Below are positions 1-13,012 of a stretch of 62,000 nucleotides of DNA, piece by piece. How positions within the stretch are numbered: position 1 is the first letter of the stretch; each line of letters begins with the position of its first letter. A program made the translations under genes and the position numbers. Under the pieces are notes generated by a model, which saw only the letters and a program-made list of their open reading frames with translations, ran no database searches and was not told the DNA's origin. The DNA comes from Phoronis australis (taxonomy: Eukaryota > Phoronida > Phoronidae), in NCBI GenBank assembly GCA_002633005.1, contig NMRA01000646.1, positions 1 through 62,000 on the forward strand, given 5' to 3'.

Positions 1-3000
1 GGGGCTATTCGGAGAATTCTCCTCGCGGTGTCGCTGCTGTACTAGTGGTGATTGAATTGCGCATGCGTGGCTTTCTACATGTAAACAACTGGTAAAAGAT
101 GGAATTTTTATCAAAATACGTCGTCGCGCTAAGCCTTATTACTGGTGCAAGTCTTCGACAGGTGGCCACAAATTCCCAAAAGATCTAAGGTTACTATATT
201 CGTGGACAATTGCGGTCAACAGGGTCAACTAACTGACAAAAAGTGTGTGGATGCTGAAGCCCCGTGAGTGCTCTCTATGACTATGTCTATGACTATGCGG
301 TTCCATTCGGAGACTACACAACATTACTTGGTAAGTTTTTAGCAATCAGTTTCTATCAACATCGTTCGGTGATGTTATCCCCACCAGTTACCCCACTGAA
401 TAACAGTTTTATTGAGTGGAACTAAGTGTTTCTTTTTGGAAACTCACCCGATGCCAGGTAGGCTAGCAGCCTCCTAGGTGGGAGTGCTCCCAAAATAAGA
501 GGTGTATGGTACGTGATGCACAGAAGTCAAGAGTGACTTTTTCACAGCAGTTTCTCTTCAAAACTATGCTGTTTCCAATAAAATTCTCTAGATGAGTGAG
601 TTTCCTTATTTTATCGTGGACCCCACCCCCAGGACCACCAGCTCAGTTATCGAATTAACATGAATAAGCCTTAATTCAGTAAATGTCGTAACATTGCATT
701 GGAAAAAAATTGACACCTAGAATGAATTTTACTTGTTGAGATCAGAAGCACATTTTAAGTGTCATGAAAAATACACATTGTTAAATCACTTTTAGCCTGT
801 TTCACATATTTTAATTCAGATATTAAATAAGACTTGGGTACAAAGGTTATTAGTTTCTACACATAAACATGAAGATGAAATGTCAAGTATGTTCTGCCTT
901 ACAAAAGTAGTTTTGTCTTGTCTTTTCTTTTACAATTTGCTAATATTTCTATTCTGTTACAGGCAAGAAAAAACAACTGAAACCAACCGCCTGACCATCT
1001 ATTTCACCGTTGGACAAAGTGAAAAGCAATCCTTCAGCAATAACCTGAGAGAATTGGAACCTAATTCAGTAATTCAGCACCTGATATGCCTGATTATGGA
1101 CTCCCTCGCAATGTTGTTTCTTTCTGTGCTTTTTCAGTTTGCCATTTGTTTTTAAATACACTGATAATTGTTTATTCTCGAATCTTGTGCATAGCAGATT
1201 CTTATCCAGCTAGCTACAATTGAAAACATACAATAAGACAATCGATGCAGTCACTGAATGTCATTTCCCCATAATCTGTACCAAATTGAAAAGTTTTTAC
1301 CAATAGTATAAAGCCTTTCTTCTGAAAGGAAAATTTAATGTCACTCAGCTTTTGGCTTTCATTTCACTGGGTTCTAGTTTCAATGGCCTATAGAAGCGCT
1401 TGTAAAAAAGGTCCAGTTTCAACACGTGGCTTTCTTTCATGTAACCTCATTCAGCCTCAATAACATCCACAATTAGACCCTTGAAGGTAAACACAGCAGC
1501 ATATCACTTGAATCGTTTTGAGCCCAAAATCAGACTCTGAACTAGACCAGAGTGTGACTAGGTCTTCTTTAGCTTCAGTCCCTCATGTTTCTTCCAGGAA
1601 AGGAAATAAGCTATTGTCCACACATGACTCATTGCCTATGAAAGGGCATCCTCACCAACAAGGCTTATTTGTGTAGCAGTCAGATATAGTTCGTCTGGAT
1701 ACACAGACACTCCACTGGCACATTGTCTTATGGTAACTTAGTACTGCGATTCACATTTCTCCAGGGCCACTGACTTGCACATTGTGCCATGCAGCACTGC
1801 TGGTGTGTGGAAGTGCTGTGGGAAGAGAACGGAGTAACAAAGCTTGTCTATGATACAGCTTGAAGTGGTCTTAAAATGTCACTGAACCTGGAACAAATAT
1901 TGAAATATGAATAATTAAGTACTCCAGATTGGATCAAAAATGTTATCCCTGTTTTTCAAAAATATATGGTGATTGGTCTACAGTTTCACATAAAAGTAAA
2001 TAATTACTATTTTCAGAAACCAAGGGTGTATATAATGAGTATTGCATAAAACTGTGTCTTTATTTTTTATCCCTAGCCATAACAATTCTTTAAACGCATC
2101 ACTTGTCTGTAAAATATACAAGTTTTTTGAGACAACTTCAAACCTTTGTTACCCATTTTCAAGCCTTTTTAATTTTGATACTTTCAGCAATTTTAAACTC
2201 AGATTACAGGTTCATGGGTCTGTCAAGCATACTTCTAGCCTAAGGTTGAGGGAACCGTTTTTCTTCTAATAGAAGATATGAAGACTTGGGTCATTTAAAA
2301 ATGATGGATAATCTTTCTGTTGTTTAAGAGTAATTACAAATCGTAAGGCACCATCAAAAATGCAATTTTCACAAAAATGGCAGTCATTTGAATTTATAAC
2401 GACTTGCAACATTTCAAGGCATGAGTTAAGACTATTCAGTCACTGTGAATTCGGAAAATGTAATATATTTTCGTGGTTTTACAATTGATACAAGTAGCAA
2501 AACAGTTTCATGAAATCAACTTGAAGGGACTTCGTGAAGGTTAAGAATTACCTCACCATGCTCTTTTCCCCAAACATGTATTACCTGTTATTTCCACACA
2601 TTCAGTTGTACCAAATATTACAACCCCCCATGCCAATCCCCCCTCAGGACCTGAATAAGTAATTTAACAAAATGACTTTAAAAATAGCTGTTCCTTTTCA
2701 AAGGCTTTGTTCGTTGTCTCCAATATTGAAAGTAGGCTTTGACAACAGATCTGCACTGGATGGGAAGATCTTGTTGGTTAGCTGCAGTCAAATGCTAAAA
2801 ACCAATTTTTGTCCATTCAGGGACGGTGCAGAAGCGATGCATATCTCCTCTGCACGGTACAAGCCTTCAAACCTAAAAACCAAAGGTTACGTGAAAACTG
2901 ACGTGATAGATTTCCATTTCAACGTGTAATAGATTTCCAGAAGACATATGATAGGGAGTAAACAAATAGTCTAATGCAATGGATATTTATCACTCACGTA

Positions 3001-3501
3001 CCCTTTGCCATTGGGATTGGATTGTAATCTTAACTCATTAACCTGTATCGAGTTGACAGCATAAACATTCAGCATTGATTGATGTAACTGTCACTGATAA
3101 ACTTTTAGAAATCATTCCAAACAATAATAATGCTTTGATGTACGAAAAGATCCCGATTGCTACGTCAAGTATCGTATCACATATCACAACATACAAAGAT
3201 TAACCAGACTCTGGCTGGCGACTGACTGCCGCGAAGTCGACATCGGCGAGTGCCTCAGTTAACAGGCATCGGTAGAATAATCATGGAATAATCGTTAAAA
3301 TAATCACAAACCTTACCTTTGTATGAGGTCGTGCTTACTTCCTCTCATAGAAGCACCCTTTTTACGCAATCTCAGATTCAGTTGGCACGGCTGCAAGCCA
3401 TTTCACCATGTATTTAAAGGGCTCGCGAAATCGAGGCTGTTAATCTATCACCACTAGTACACGCACGCCCTCTAGTTATTGTAGATTTTCCGAATAGCCC
3501 C
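1..3501. mobile_element. DNA transposon remnant with terminal inverted repeats
   Basis: The first 13 bases (GGGGCTATTCGGA) reappear inverted at 3489-3501. A second stretch, GTACTAGTGGTGAT, lies about 40 bases inside both ends, so the inverted repeats are about 55 bp and imperfect. A THAP-like coding fragment sits close to the left end, which fits P-element-like or other THAP-transposase elements. No intact transposase was found; the interior is AT-rich with stops in all frames. The target-site duplication cannot be checked because the left flank lies outside the window. Confidence 0.6.
122..232 (+). pseudogene. THAP zinc-finger fragment
   Basis: The frame starting at 122 reads a Cys, then GHKFPKDLRLLYSW and AVNRVN before TAA at 230-232. 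The His-x-Phe-Pro-Lys-Asp motif followed by a Trp about 6 residues later is the signature of the C2CH THAP DNA-binding domain found at the N-terminus of P-element-type transposases. The partner CxxH half is not seen, so the domain is truncated or continues in a lost exon. The start codon is unclear. Confidence 0.45.
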
Positions 3502-4740
3502 ATTCAAGCACAACAGTTTTGTATCAATTGGAGTATGAACACGAAATTTATGAATTATTTTGAAGTAAACAAATTCAGAGAATTGGGGTGCGTCTTGAAT
3601 GAAATGAAGGGAAAATATGATAGGAATGTCAGAAGATGACTGCGGGTTTGTTTAAAAGATAGCCATACTTTGAGATAGTTTGTAGATGAAGAGAGAATGG
3701 TTAAATACAGTAATTAATTTATTATCTGATAACCACTAAGTGAGGTCTGTGGTGAATTAAGAAACTTCTAATATTGAAGAAGGCTACGCGGCTAGCACCC
3801 TCTGTAAGGTTTACTTCAATCAATTAATCAAAATAATCAAACATCTGCTATCCAAACTCAGTGTAGGACTCAACACTTGTTGGATGACAGTCATGTTGGT
3901 GAATCTTAAAACTAACACACACTGTACTGCAACAGTGTACTTGCTGGTCACAGTCTTTTGTGCCGACGCAACACTTGCAGGCAATATCTTCAACCCACGA
4001 TTCCTCTTGATGGTCACAGTCTCTGGTGAAGCAAAACTAGCCTACGTGTAGGCAGTGTCCTACTACCTACGATGCAAGTGGCAGGCACTTAGTTAACTTC
4101 CTCTTCGTTAACCCTTGCCCTTGCCAAGATCCTCTTTAGAATCTTCCATAAGATGGCTCTGTTACATAATTTCTTGTGTACATTGCAGCAAGTCTTCTTG
4201 CTTCAACTACTTAATCCCAAGTGAGTATTTTCAAGACGTCTGCCCAAACTATAATAATGTGCTTACTGTACCTAACTATTGGATAATAAAAAAACACATG
4301 ATCTGATCATTGGCTGTTATGATTTGCTCTTAGAAACTTCTAGAAACTTTAAAGTGCATTGACAACTGAACCAATGTAGTAAACATCATCTAAAAATAGA
4401 TCTTGAAGTCAAAAATACATGTAAACAAGTTTGACCCCATGGTTTAAAAGTACGTATGTCAAATTTTAGGCAACTTAAATGGAACTATGTGTACCAATTA
4501 CTTAAATCAATATTTATTCTGAGAAGGAACAGTCATCTAAGACGTAAATGCGTTTCCACAGGGCCTTAAACTTTGAAGAGATCGCAGTGCAATTTATTCC
4601 AAAGTATGAATTGCACGGGAAATTGGTTGCACAATCTTGTCTTTTTGTGTGCACACGATGATGTCGCACGGAAACAGACTAATGTTGCGCCGATTGAGCG
4701 TGTTATGGATAATGTACCCAACGCTATCCTGTTTATTATC
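3502..4740. other. Intergenic stretch without recognised gene
   Basis: AT-rich sequence without a supportable coding region. A single perfect three-unit heat-shock-element pattern (GAAnnTTCnnGAA) lies at 4333-4345. About one such match is expected by chance in a window of this size, so I give it no weight alone. Confidence 0.4.
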
Positions 4741-4744
4741 AACT

Positions 4745-5585
4745 CTTACTCAAATTGCGCACAAAAGCGTGCTAAAAAGTAGTTCATTTCCTACAAATTT
4801 GGTCGCTGAGATGCGCAGTCAATGNCAGATAAAGTGGTCATTTATACCGAAACGAGCCCCGTGGTTTGGAGGGTTCTACGAAAGACTCATTGGTGTTACA
4901 ACATCAGTCATCAAGAAGGTACTTGGCCGCGCATGTGTATCCTACGATGAACTCTCAACCATCCTAACAGAAGCAGAGATGATTATCAACAACATGCCAC
5001 TCACATACATGTCAAATGATGCGGACGATCTACAACCTATAACCCCATCTCATCTACTGCATGGACGAATCATCTCTCCACTGCCGCACAACTATGTCAC
5101 AGACGAGGAAATCCTCGACCCTGATTACACAGTGACCCCCAGATCAACTTAGCAGACGCTTCAAACTCCTAGACAACGTATTTCGCAATTTCTGGACACG
5201 CTGGAAACATGAGTATCTGCCGGTACTGCGAGAAAGACACGCACAGACGAAAGGGAACAACCAGCAATGCAACAGAATTCAAGTCGGTGATGTTGTCATC
5301 ATTCACATGGATGATGAAAAACGTGTTTCGTGGCCCTTAGCTAAGGTCATACAGTTACACTTCGGTGCTGATGGCCTTGTGCGTTCAGCAACAGTGAGAA
5401 CCGGCAACAGAGTTACGAATCGTCTACTAGCCAAGCTTTATCCACTGGAGGTAAATGACGCCACTGACGATGGAGACCGACCACTCGCCCTGGAGATGGA
5501 GACCCAAACCACTGCAACTTCCCGACCAGTACGGAATGCAGCAAGGCAAGCCATACAGAAGATACGAAATTGTTTTAAGGACTAA
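4745..5585 (+). pseudogene. BEL/Pao integrase C-terminal region, frameshifted
   Basis: The first frame (to 5152) contains WSFIPKRAPWFGGFYERLIG and later PLTYMSNDADDLQPITPSHLLHGR, which are diagnostic of the integrase end of BEL/Pao polyproteins. A shift near 5146 moves the reading to the frame that continues as SRRFKLLDNVFRNFWTRW, then VGDVVIIHMDDE, and ends at 5585; this is the chromodomain-like or SH3-like tail of the same family. An ambiguous base at 4824 lies in the first frame. The catalytic DDE core upstream is not recognisable. The product would be an inactive fragment. Confidence 0.8.
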
Positions 5586-5720
5586 TTACCTCTATTTAGT
5601 GAGACATGCATATTTATATTCCAATTAGTTATAGTTACCGTTTTCTGTTGATTGTTTGTTTTAGTATCTAGACATGTATTTTTCTTTAGTACTTTGCCAT
5701 TTTTTCGGCCGCCCGGGGAG

Positions 5721-6141
5721 TGTCACGGATTTCCGTAATTTGTTTTGACACTTCGCCCATCAGCTGATTCATACTGACCAGAACCAGATGTGTCTCAGCT
5801 CAAATGTCCAGCCATACGTCACAGATAGTTTGTTTACTACAGAGTTCCTTCAACTCCGGAATTGGTTACGTAACAATCTGCCTTATTTGGTCTAGCTTCC
5901 TTGTGACGTCGAATCATTTATAAGAATTGTTTTGTATTATAGTTTAGTCATTTCCTTAGTATTAGCCCACGTGTCATAGTTATTTTGTCAATGATTGTGT
6001 ATATAAATGACTTAGAGTGCAGAATAAAATCAGTTGCCATTTATTCAGCACAACGACACGACTTGTTATTTGGACAGGTTCACTGCTGAACTGTCTAGTT
6101 ATCACCACTTTGTATCTACCGACACTGCAAGGCAACTCACA
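5721..6141 (+). repeat. 3' LTR of BEL/Pao element
   Basis: It starts TGTCAC just after the purine tract and probably ends ...CTCACA at about 6141 (TGT..ACA termini). It contains a TATA-like tatataaa at 5999-6006 and AATAAA at 6022-6027. The right end is uncertain by tens of bases because no partner LTR is present. Confidence 0.6.
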
Positions 6142-7779
6142 CGGCGAACCCCTATACTACATAGCCAGAATTTCCCCACACTATCCTATCCTTCTCCAAA
6201 CTGATACTAGGCTCTAGAAAGTATGACGCTTTTATAATATTTTGCTGGAATCTACTAAAATTTTCAAGCATTCTGTTGTATCCGAATTACATCAGCAATG
6301 GCCTGACCTCTTGGGTTATGACAACCACGTACATGTACTACCTGCCAGTAAACGAATAGAACAGCACAATAAAACTTATAGAACTACAATCAGTATCAGA
6401 CTACTACTGACAACGTTATCATAGAAAGTTATTAAAGTGTCCCCTACAATGGATATTTGCAATTTTTGAGGTTCTAAATCGTGTATGATGATTTTATAGC
6501 ACGAAATCTAACTAGATATGCGCTTATAGTAGGGAAACATTGAGGAATTTTGAGTTTTAAAGAAAAAAAATGATGATTTTTTGGCTTCCCGCCTCGTGAT
6601 GTCATCAGTGGACAGAATATATGCAATGGCAGGTAGTTGTGATTTTGTAAGTTACGAAGACCTAGAGAGCAGACTTGACGGGTATTAAGAATACAAGTAT
6701 GGAGACAGGGTGAAGACGATACTCAGGCCATAAGTAAAACAGGTAATGGGTAGGACCTCGCCATAGCGACAGACTGCGTGTTTGAGGACATACGAACTCA
6801 ACCCTCCCGCTTAACGGTGTATTCGGCGAGTGAATCTGAGTCGAAATCCAGTCAGTCTGCGGACTGTTCTGATTACAGAATGGTAATTAAAACCTGTTAT
6901 TGAATCACGATTTAATTTTCTAACCACATTAGTGTCAAATAATATGTATCTCGAACTATAAATCAAACCGAAGCTTTTACACACTGACTGGCAAAGCCCA
7001 CTTCTGTCATTTCTTCGAATGCCGAGTGCGTTTGTCAGGAACGATGATATATAATTATAGTGATGCTAACTAGATTTTATTTATAGTAAATGATATTAGT
7101 TTCTGTCTTGTCTGTTCCAAAATTATGAAAAGTTTGTACCGTTATGATTCGTTGATTATTTAGGTCCAGTGTCCGCCTCTGCCTTGCGGGCTGCGATCGT
7201 GACCTCTTTTCCAATGAACTATTGTACACTCTAATCCAATGAAATGACTCAAATCGTTCCAAAATACGATTTATTAAGTGAACATACTGTACGAACACAC
7301 GAAAAATGAACCTTAAGGTATAATTTAACTACAACACTCAATTTAATTGAAACACCCGGTAACCAATAAAACGGAGGAACTATGATGCCAACACAAAACA
7401 GAGCAAAACTATCTAACCACACGTTGATAATTATACAGACCAAGAGTCGCAGAAACCCTAGAAACAGTTCTTCTATTTGGCACATCAGTTTACGATACCT
7501 GCTCTGAAGTTATATAACTGATTATATTTGGCGCCAAAATTCGAACATTATTGTTCTGCACAATGGCAGTCAAATGAGGCAGTCTTTGCGACTTCTTTGC
7601 TCTGCAAAACACACTTTTCATGAGGCGGAGTCTCCATAAGCTTTAATTTGTATTAATTGTTCTTTTGTCTTACTACTACTACAAAATTGGTCTCAACTTG
7701 TTCCTTAGTCGGATAAAAAGCGATTTTTGAGTTCGCAAAAGCTAACACCTCGTTATTCCTCGAAACCATGTTAGACGCT

Positions 7780-7869
7780 TAAAATTACATTGAAAAGCGG
7801 ACAGTCGCCGCACAAATAAAATAGTTCATGTTCATTATTTGTGCGGCGATTGTCCGTTTTTTAATTTTA
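7780..7869. repeat. Long hairpin (inverted repeat)
   Basis: The arms at about 7780-7817 and 7835-7869 pair almost perfectly around a 17-base loop; the core CGGACAxTCGCCGCACAAATA is shared by both arms. It may be the joined ends of two small inverted-repeat transposons or a foldback MITE. The rest of 6142-8950 shows no gene that I can support. Confidence 0.7.
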
Positions 7870-9101
7870 CTATGGCCAAAAAGTGATATAACATATGCCG
7901 TGACACATCAACTAGAGCTCGGTCTACTGCAAGTTCTTTCGAAGTACTGAAGTGGCCTCTAAGTCCACTACAGAACAATTTAAAACCAATTTCATAACCG
8001 TCATGTAAATTGTCAAAATCAAAAGTTATTTTTATAATAGAAGGCGAACTTGCAGCCGTTTTTAATATGTAAACCACAATTACACGTAGTTCCCAGTTAA
8101 ACCTGGTATTCATATTTCAGAATATTTTTGTGATTAACACAGTGATTGCATGAACCAATCTTGCAATAAAATGGCACACGCGTGATGCACTTAGTGACGT
8201 TGTATTACGTCATATACGTCATAATATACTTTATTAAATAAGCTAATTAGTACATTACATTCTAAAAGGTTAGCTTACATGTATATTACATTATTCTAAA
8301 CTAAATTCTATTACACGACATTGCATGCACTTCACATTAATTATATAGAAACGTCACAATGTATCCAATGTAGCTCAAGAGGGAGACTCGAACAATGGCG
8401 CATCTGTAACTTTCTGGAACTCTAAAATTACAATAAGCGTGGGCCTACTTCTTGCATCGAGTGACATATAAAATGGAACCTGAATTTATATCAAATAAGT
8501 CATGGCGGATGTTTGCTTAGAGTTGCACATGTACTTTTGAAATGATAATAACTAAAAAACAGTTGCCAGGTGACCCACTCACTGACTAACCGCTATCTTG
8601 AGTAAAGCCTTGTGTTCGACTGGCAGACGCGAACGCTGTTCATTTTAGGAAACAGAATTGGAAACATTATTTGAGTTATTCGGAGCACCTCGGGTATATT
8701 CATAGCCTAAAAATATCTCTTCAGAGGTTAATGTTATTTGCTCATGTGCGAACTTCAGTCACACGGCTAATTGAGCCTCGTTTGAATGTTACATGATTCG
8801 CCCGCCGTGTAACTGAACTCCACGCATATGCAGAATCGTTATAATTGGAGAAGAGAAGACGTGTTTGAAGACGTTCTTTGTAACATTGACTTAATACCAG
8901 AAAAAACCGCAGTTAGAATAAGTTACTCAGCGTAATTAGACTGCGGGCCCCTTGCTACAAAAGTATGATGATCTGCGATTAATATTCCTCGCTGGTTCCC
9001 TGCATGTACATAACACGCTGGTATCATTCAGTTGCACGCGCTTTACCACTAGTTGCTGTAACCTCGGCAGTCATTGGTTAGGTTTACAACAAAGAAAGAA
9101 A

Positions 9102-9278
9102 ATGGCGGACTTTGAACGATTTTTAGCCTTGTCATGCAAGTGGTGTAACAACTATTTCGTTCCTGCAGTAATGTTTAATAGCCTCGCGCTTAAAGCACAT
9201 GCATGTGCAATAAACACACTTCTGGCCGATTTGACTGGTGTGTTATTCATACTGTGTGAATACAGCACATCGACGTAA
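9102..9278 (+). CDS. Possible short first exon or retrocopy (unrecognised)
   Basis: An ATG in a strong initiation context (gaaaATGGCG) opens a 58-codon frame beginning MADFERFLALSCKW and ending at TGA 9278. A GT donor candidate lies at 9238. I do not recognise the peptide and found no convincing continuation. It could be a first coding exon of a gene whose other exons are lost, or a chance frame. Confidence 0.12.
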   Translation: MADFERFLALSCKWCNNYFVPAVMFNSLALKAHACAINTLLADLTGVLFILCEYSTST

Positions 9279-10642
9279 ACAAAAGTCAAAGACAGTAGAA
9301 AGATGCACTCTGAAAAGGCGCAACCACATTTTTCTGGGATTCACATTTCTTGAACATGAACTAAGCACCGAGTTGTCTACAACAGATGACATTTACACTT
9401 CCTCCATCAGTCGTGCAAGTTTGTTTGCCTAGAGCGCTAACTGTTGAGAATTCGACCAGTCAACCAGAAACGCCGGTGTAAAAAAATTCCCGATGAAAAT
9501 TTAATGATACTTGCGTGTTCTCTACCACCTAGCCACACGCGGGGAACCATTGAGCCAAAATCCTTCTTGTCAGTCAGCTGTTTGTTGGAAGACTGTGAGC
9601 GCATGCGCTCATTTATCCTAAGTGGGAGGAAGATTAGAAACTCTGACAGCGGTGGCTAAAATTTTTTTACTTCGCAAGTATCTCAAAAATCGTGAATTTT
9701 GTGATATTTCGTGGAAATTTCATTCGTAGAGGAAAGTAAATAATTCTGCAGTAGACGATGCCAGATGGTACTTTGGCCAGGAATTGTTTAAAAGATATTT
9801 TTCAAGAGTTAAAGGCTACACGTTAAACGCGAACGCGTGAGGTCGGCATTCTTTCCTACGTCACAATGTTAATGTACATTTCGCGTTCAGTCTTGTCACA
9901 CGGACGGTATCAGCGTGAAGAGACCTGATCCAGCGTAAGTACACAAAGTTAGTTTTAATTGTCGATTTATCAAAAAAGATGGTGAAAGTTATGCAAAGTG
10001 TAGTCACCAGGGATGCGATGAAGCTTAATGCATGTGTGTAACTCGGGTAAATGTTTGAAATATAACATTGTTTTCTGAAACCATCGTTGCGCTGCCAATT
10101 GTTTATGAAAAACCCTAGTACTCTGGTGGTTATCGGTGACCCATTAACAAAATACAATAATTTTATACCTAAGATATTGATTGTTCTCTCCGGGGACAGA
10201 AATATGATGTCACCGCGGTCAAAGCTTTGATCCCCTCTTCCTGGTCGCCACCTAATTCCCGCACCGGCACTCTTCCCCCTGTTCGCATTTAACGTGTGAC
10301 CGAAGCTCTTTCACCATGCGCTCACCCAGCCTTCACCATGGGGGGGGGCAAATTTCTGACGTTGTGGACCTTTTGCTAACAAAAGAGCGGACGGACTAAA
10401 GAAAAAAAAAAAACGGGAGCATCACTGCGAATAGCGCGTTTGCACTTATTTAGGGACTTTGTTCCATTTTGTCGGACTTTAGGGGCGGACCTTTTTGCCG
10501 CCGGGAGCCACCCTGGGTGCGCGCATGGGAACACAGCGCATACGCGAATGTGAATCTGTGACCTCTGTTGATACACATGTTCGGGCTCGCTCGTGCAGCC
10601 GAAACTGTCTATTATCAGCTAAGAAAAGGGATTTTCTGAAAT

Positions 10643-10703
10643 CAGCCAGATTCGAACCTCAAAACCCTTGCGGTCGTAACTTAACGCTCTGCTGGGGGAG
10701 TTA
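10643..10703 (-). repeat. tRNA-like sequence (SINE head or tRNA pseudogene)
   Basis: On the minus strand the segment contains a box-B-like GGTTCGAATCT and an upstream AGCAGAGCGTTAAG resembling box A and the D-arm. The T-stem and acceptor stem do not close, so it is not a functional tRNA gene. Confidence 0.4.
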
Positions 10704-11004
10704 AACACCCCTGACTCGAAAAATGATTCATCATGGCAAGTATATATAACTGCTTTTAGCAAATGTTTGTCAGACAACGGAGAAAATTGGAAGTTTGAAT
10801 AAAATTACAAACACACAACGGTTTTCGTTGTTTTATAGCTTTGATCAAAGCCAACTGCAGGAAGTCTATTCCAACAATAGTCTAAAAATGCGTTTTTGAG
10901 CTGTAAAACCTCTGTAATGCCTCTTTTTAAGCTCCTTTGTCTCAAAAATGCTTTCCAAAACTGGAACCCTTCATGTGTCTTTTCTTCAAATTTTTGGACT
11001 ATGG

Positions 11005-12178
11005 TTACTTGTGTACAGTTTCTTCTTGATTGGTCGAGACCGTTCGATCGCGGACTCCCGCTGTCTGTTTGGGATCTGGCTCTTTCGATAACTTCACACG
11101 AGAAGAGGTTACGTTCAGACAGGGGCAAAATGTGTTGCAAAATGTTGATCTTAAGTTGGACCCAGTGCAGCAATAGGTGACAAAATTAATCGGAGAATTC
11201 AGCAACGATAACATGCCAAATAGGTAAATGTAGAAGTACACTCTTAAATCAAGCGGATTGCCCAGCGTAACGACCTGGACATGGACAGCTGTGAATGCGC
11301 CAAGGGGAATTTCGATGCAAAGGGTGGAGGTCATTATTGCAACTAGCATGACTGTGGTGCGGTTGCTGGAAGACCTCAGCGACCTCTGCCGGCTGTTGCT
11401 CACCGGCAGAACTCCTTTGTTGACGCCCCGAAGTCGTTTTTCGAAGCGCATTTCACGGATTAGAAAAACATTTAAAAGAAACAGCGTTACAATTGATATA
11501 AAATTCTGGAAAAGACTATTTACTACAAAGTAAGTAAAGATGTAGCTGGATGGATCGCTTATCCACGGTTCGATTTTTTCAATGCATCCAGTCACTAAAA
11601 CTGATGAGTTTTGTCTTGAGCGAAGGATCAGAGGCTCAACACTGGAGTCAAAGAAACGAGAACAATTAACAAAGAGACCCAATAGAAGTGCAATAAAACT
11701 CAACCCCATTGCGAACTTCTTGGTTACCAGATAACTTTGAAAAGGTTTGCGAACGACAAAACATCTTAGGGTGGCCATAAAAATTGTGGTCCATAGCGAG
11801 GCTATGTGCAAAGCTGACGGAAGGCGTGTTAGCGTAAGCTTGAAAGTTAAACACCATTCGTGCGGCACCCAGTCAACATTACTCTAGAGTGTACAATGAA
11901 ACAAACATTGATTGACTAACTATGCAAGAGGCCCAGTCAAACAATGACATCGAGCTTAACATCAAATTGTTTGGGGTAACCTTCTTCGACAGAACAAAGA
12001 AGAATATCATATTTGTCAAAATGGTGACAGCGCCTAGAGACGGGAATAGGTACCCCTAGAGGAACAGGTCAATCCCAGCGATATAATTTGGTGGGGCCAA
12101 CGAGTTTGACGTAGTGTTCGCCAACTTCCTGCTGTGGAATATGCGCAGCGGACTGCCAGTTCCACTTTCGTCCGCCAT
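11005..12178 (-). pseudogene. Intronless class A (peptide-type) GPCR with one stop and one frameshift
   Basis: An uninterrupted minus-strand homology of about 390 codons encodes a rhodopsin-class receptor, probably of the invertebrate neuropeptide type. ATG at 12178 (context aacATGGCG) begins MADESGTG and an N-glycosylation site (ANTTS). An in-frame TAG at 12058-12056 lies just before TM1 (GYLFPSLGAVTILTNMIFFF). TM2 follows (NLMLSSMSLFDWASCIV). A one-base frame change at about 11886-11879 precedes the TM3 frame. In that frame I see the TM3 Cys (HEWC), the ECL2 Cys (TGCIEK), TM4-TM7, and NSPINFVTYC in place of NPxxY. The DRY motif is replaced by LRC. The length is normal for the family. The two lesions could be real decay or base-call errors; the open reading elsewhere argues for recent loss or error. 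Confidence 0.8.
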
Positions 12179-13012
12179 GTTAGAGACGTCTCTACAAACA
12201 ATGGAAACGAGTTGAAATCTACGACATACATGTAATCGTTCTCGTTCAAGAATGCGTAAATATAAAGTATACACATTAAACTTCGTAGTAAAATTCGGTG
12301 CTCAAAATGTGTGTACCGAGGACCTTCCAAGGCAACCCTCTTCAAGAAAGAACCCCCTTGTAGATTACATGGCTTTGACACAGACGGTGCTTCTAACGGG
12401 TCACATACACAGGGAATGGGGACAAGATGGCATTATTGTCTCAATGTTCGTTCATTAAGGTAATTCTCAACCTTTGTGAATGAAGCCATTTCTCCTCTCA
12501 TGACGTTTTATCTCTCTACTTTCAACTCTTGGAATTCTGTATTTTTCTGAGTCCTCAAAGAGTTGCTAATGTGAATCTATGTCTTAAAATGTCACTGTAG
12601 TTTACTATGACACGGAAGGCATGTATTCAAAGATGTCCCATTGAAACTTAACTGTTGAGAATATCGTGTATGAAATGTACGTTCTTTCAATCTACTCAAT
12701 GAAACAGTCTCAGACTTGATTTACGCTCAAATAGCGAAGCTATCGTTTTAATAGACGTCCCAAGTTTTCATAGCTCAGTTGATATAATCCCCAATCTGAG
12801 ACATGGATCCCATGGTTATTTCGTTCGGATAACTGGGAGTGAGCTCACGAAATCTTAACTTATGCTACGGTCACATATCGGGCGATGCATGACCGATCCC
12901 GTCGTTCGAGTTCTATTGGGAGTCCCTGCCTTTTATCGCTAGTATATATCTGCCTTTTTGTTAAATAACTTATCTAGTACTTAGAATAATATGTCGTGAA
13001 AGACTACGACCA

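Larger units (their letters stand above)
4745..6141 (+). mobile_element. BEL/Pao retrotransposon, truncated 3' end with LTR
   Basis: This holds the C-terminal part of the pol integrase, a short untranslated tail, a purine-rich tract (cccggggag at 5712-5720) and then a 3' LTR starting TGTCAC at 5721. No matching 5' LTR or gag/RT lies upstream, so the copy is 5'-truncated. A second, shorter LTR of a related family is at 15927-16162. Confidence 0.8.

Noticed and set aside
4333-4345. Perfect three-unit heat-shock element
   Set aside because: Isolated, without a TATA box or gene; about one perfect match is expected by chance over both strands of 62 kb. Only the cluster at 33.6-33.8 kb is kept.
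6625-6892. Coding-looking text (MAGSCDFVSYEDLES, later DLAIATDCVFED) with a stop in frame
   Set aside because: Composition is protein-like but I recognise no family and the frame is broken; could be a decayed exon, not supportable.
7680-7710. Shared TTGGTCTCAACTTGTTC at 7687 and 38211
   Set aside because: The match does not extend into the flanks enough to define a repeat family by eye.
11258-11533. 91-codon plus-strand frame over the GPCR
   Set aside because: Antisense shadow of the receptor coding region.
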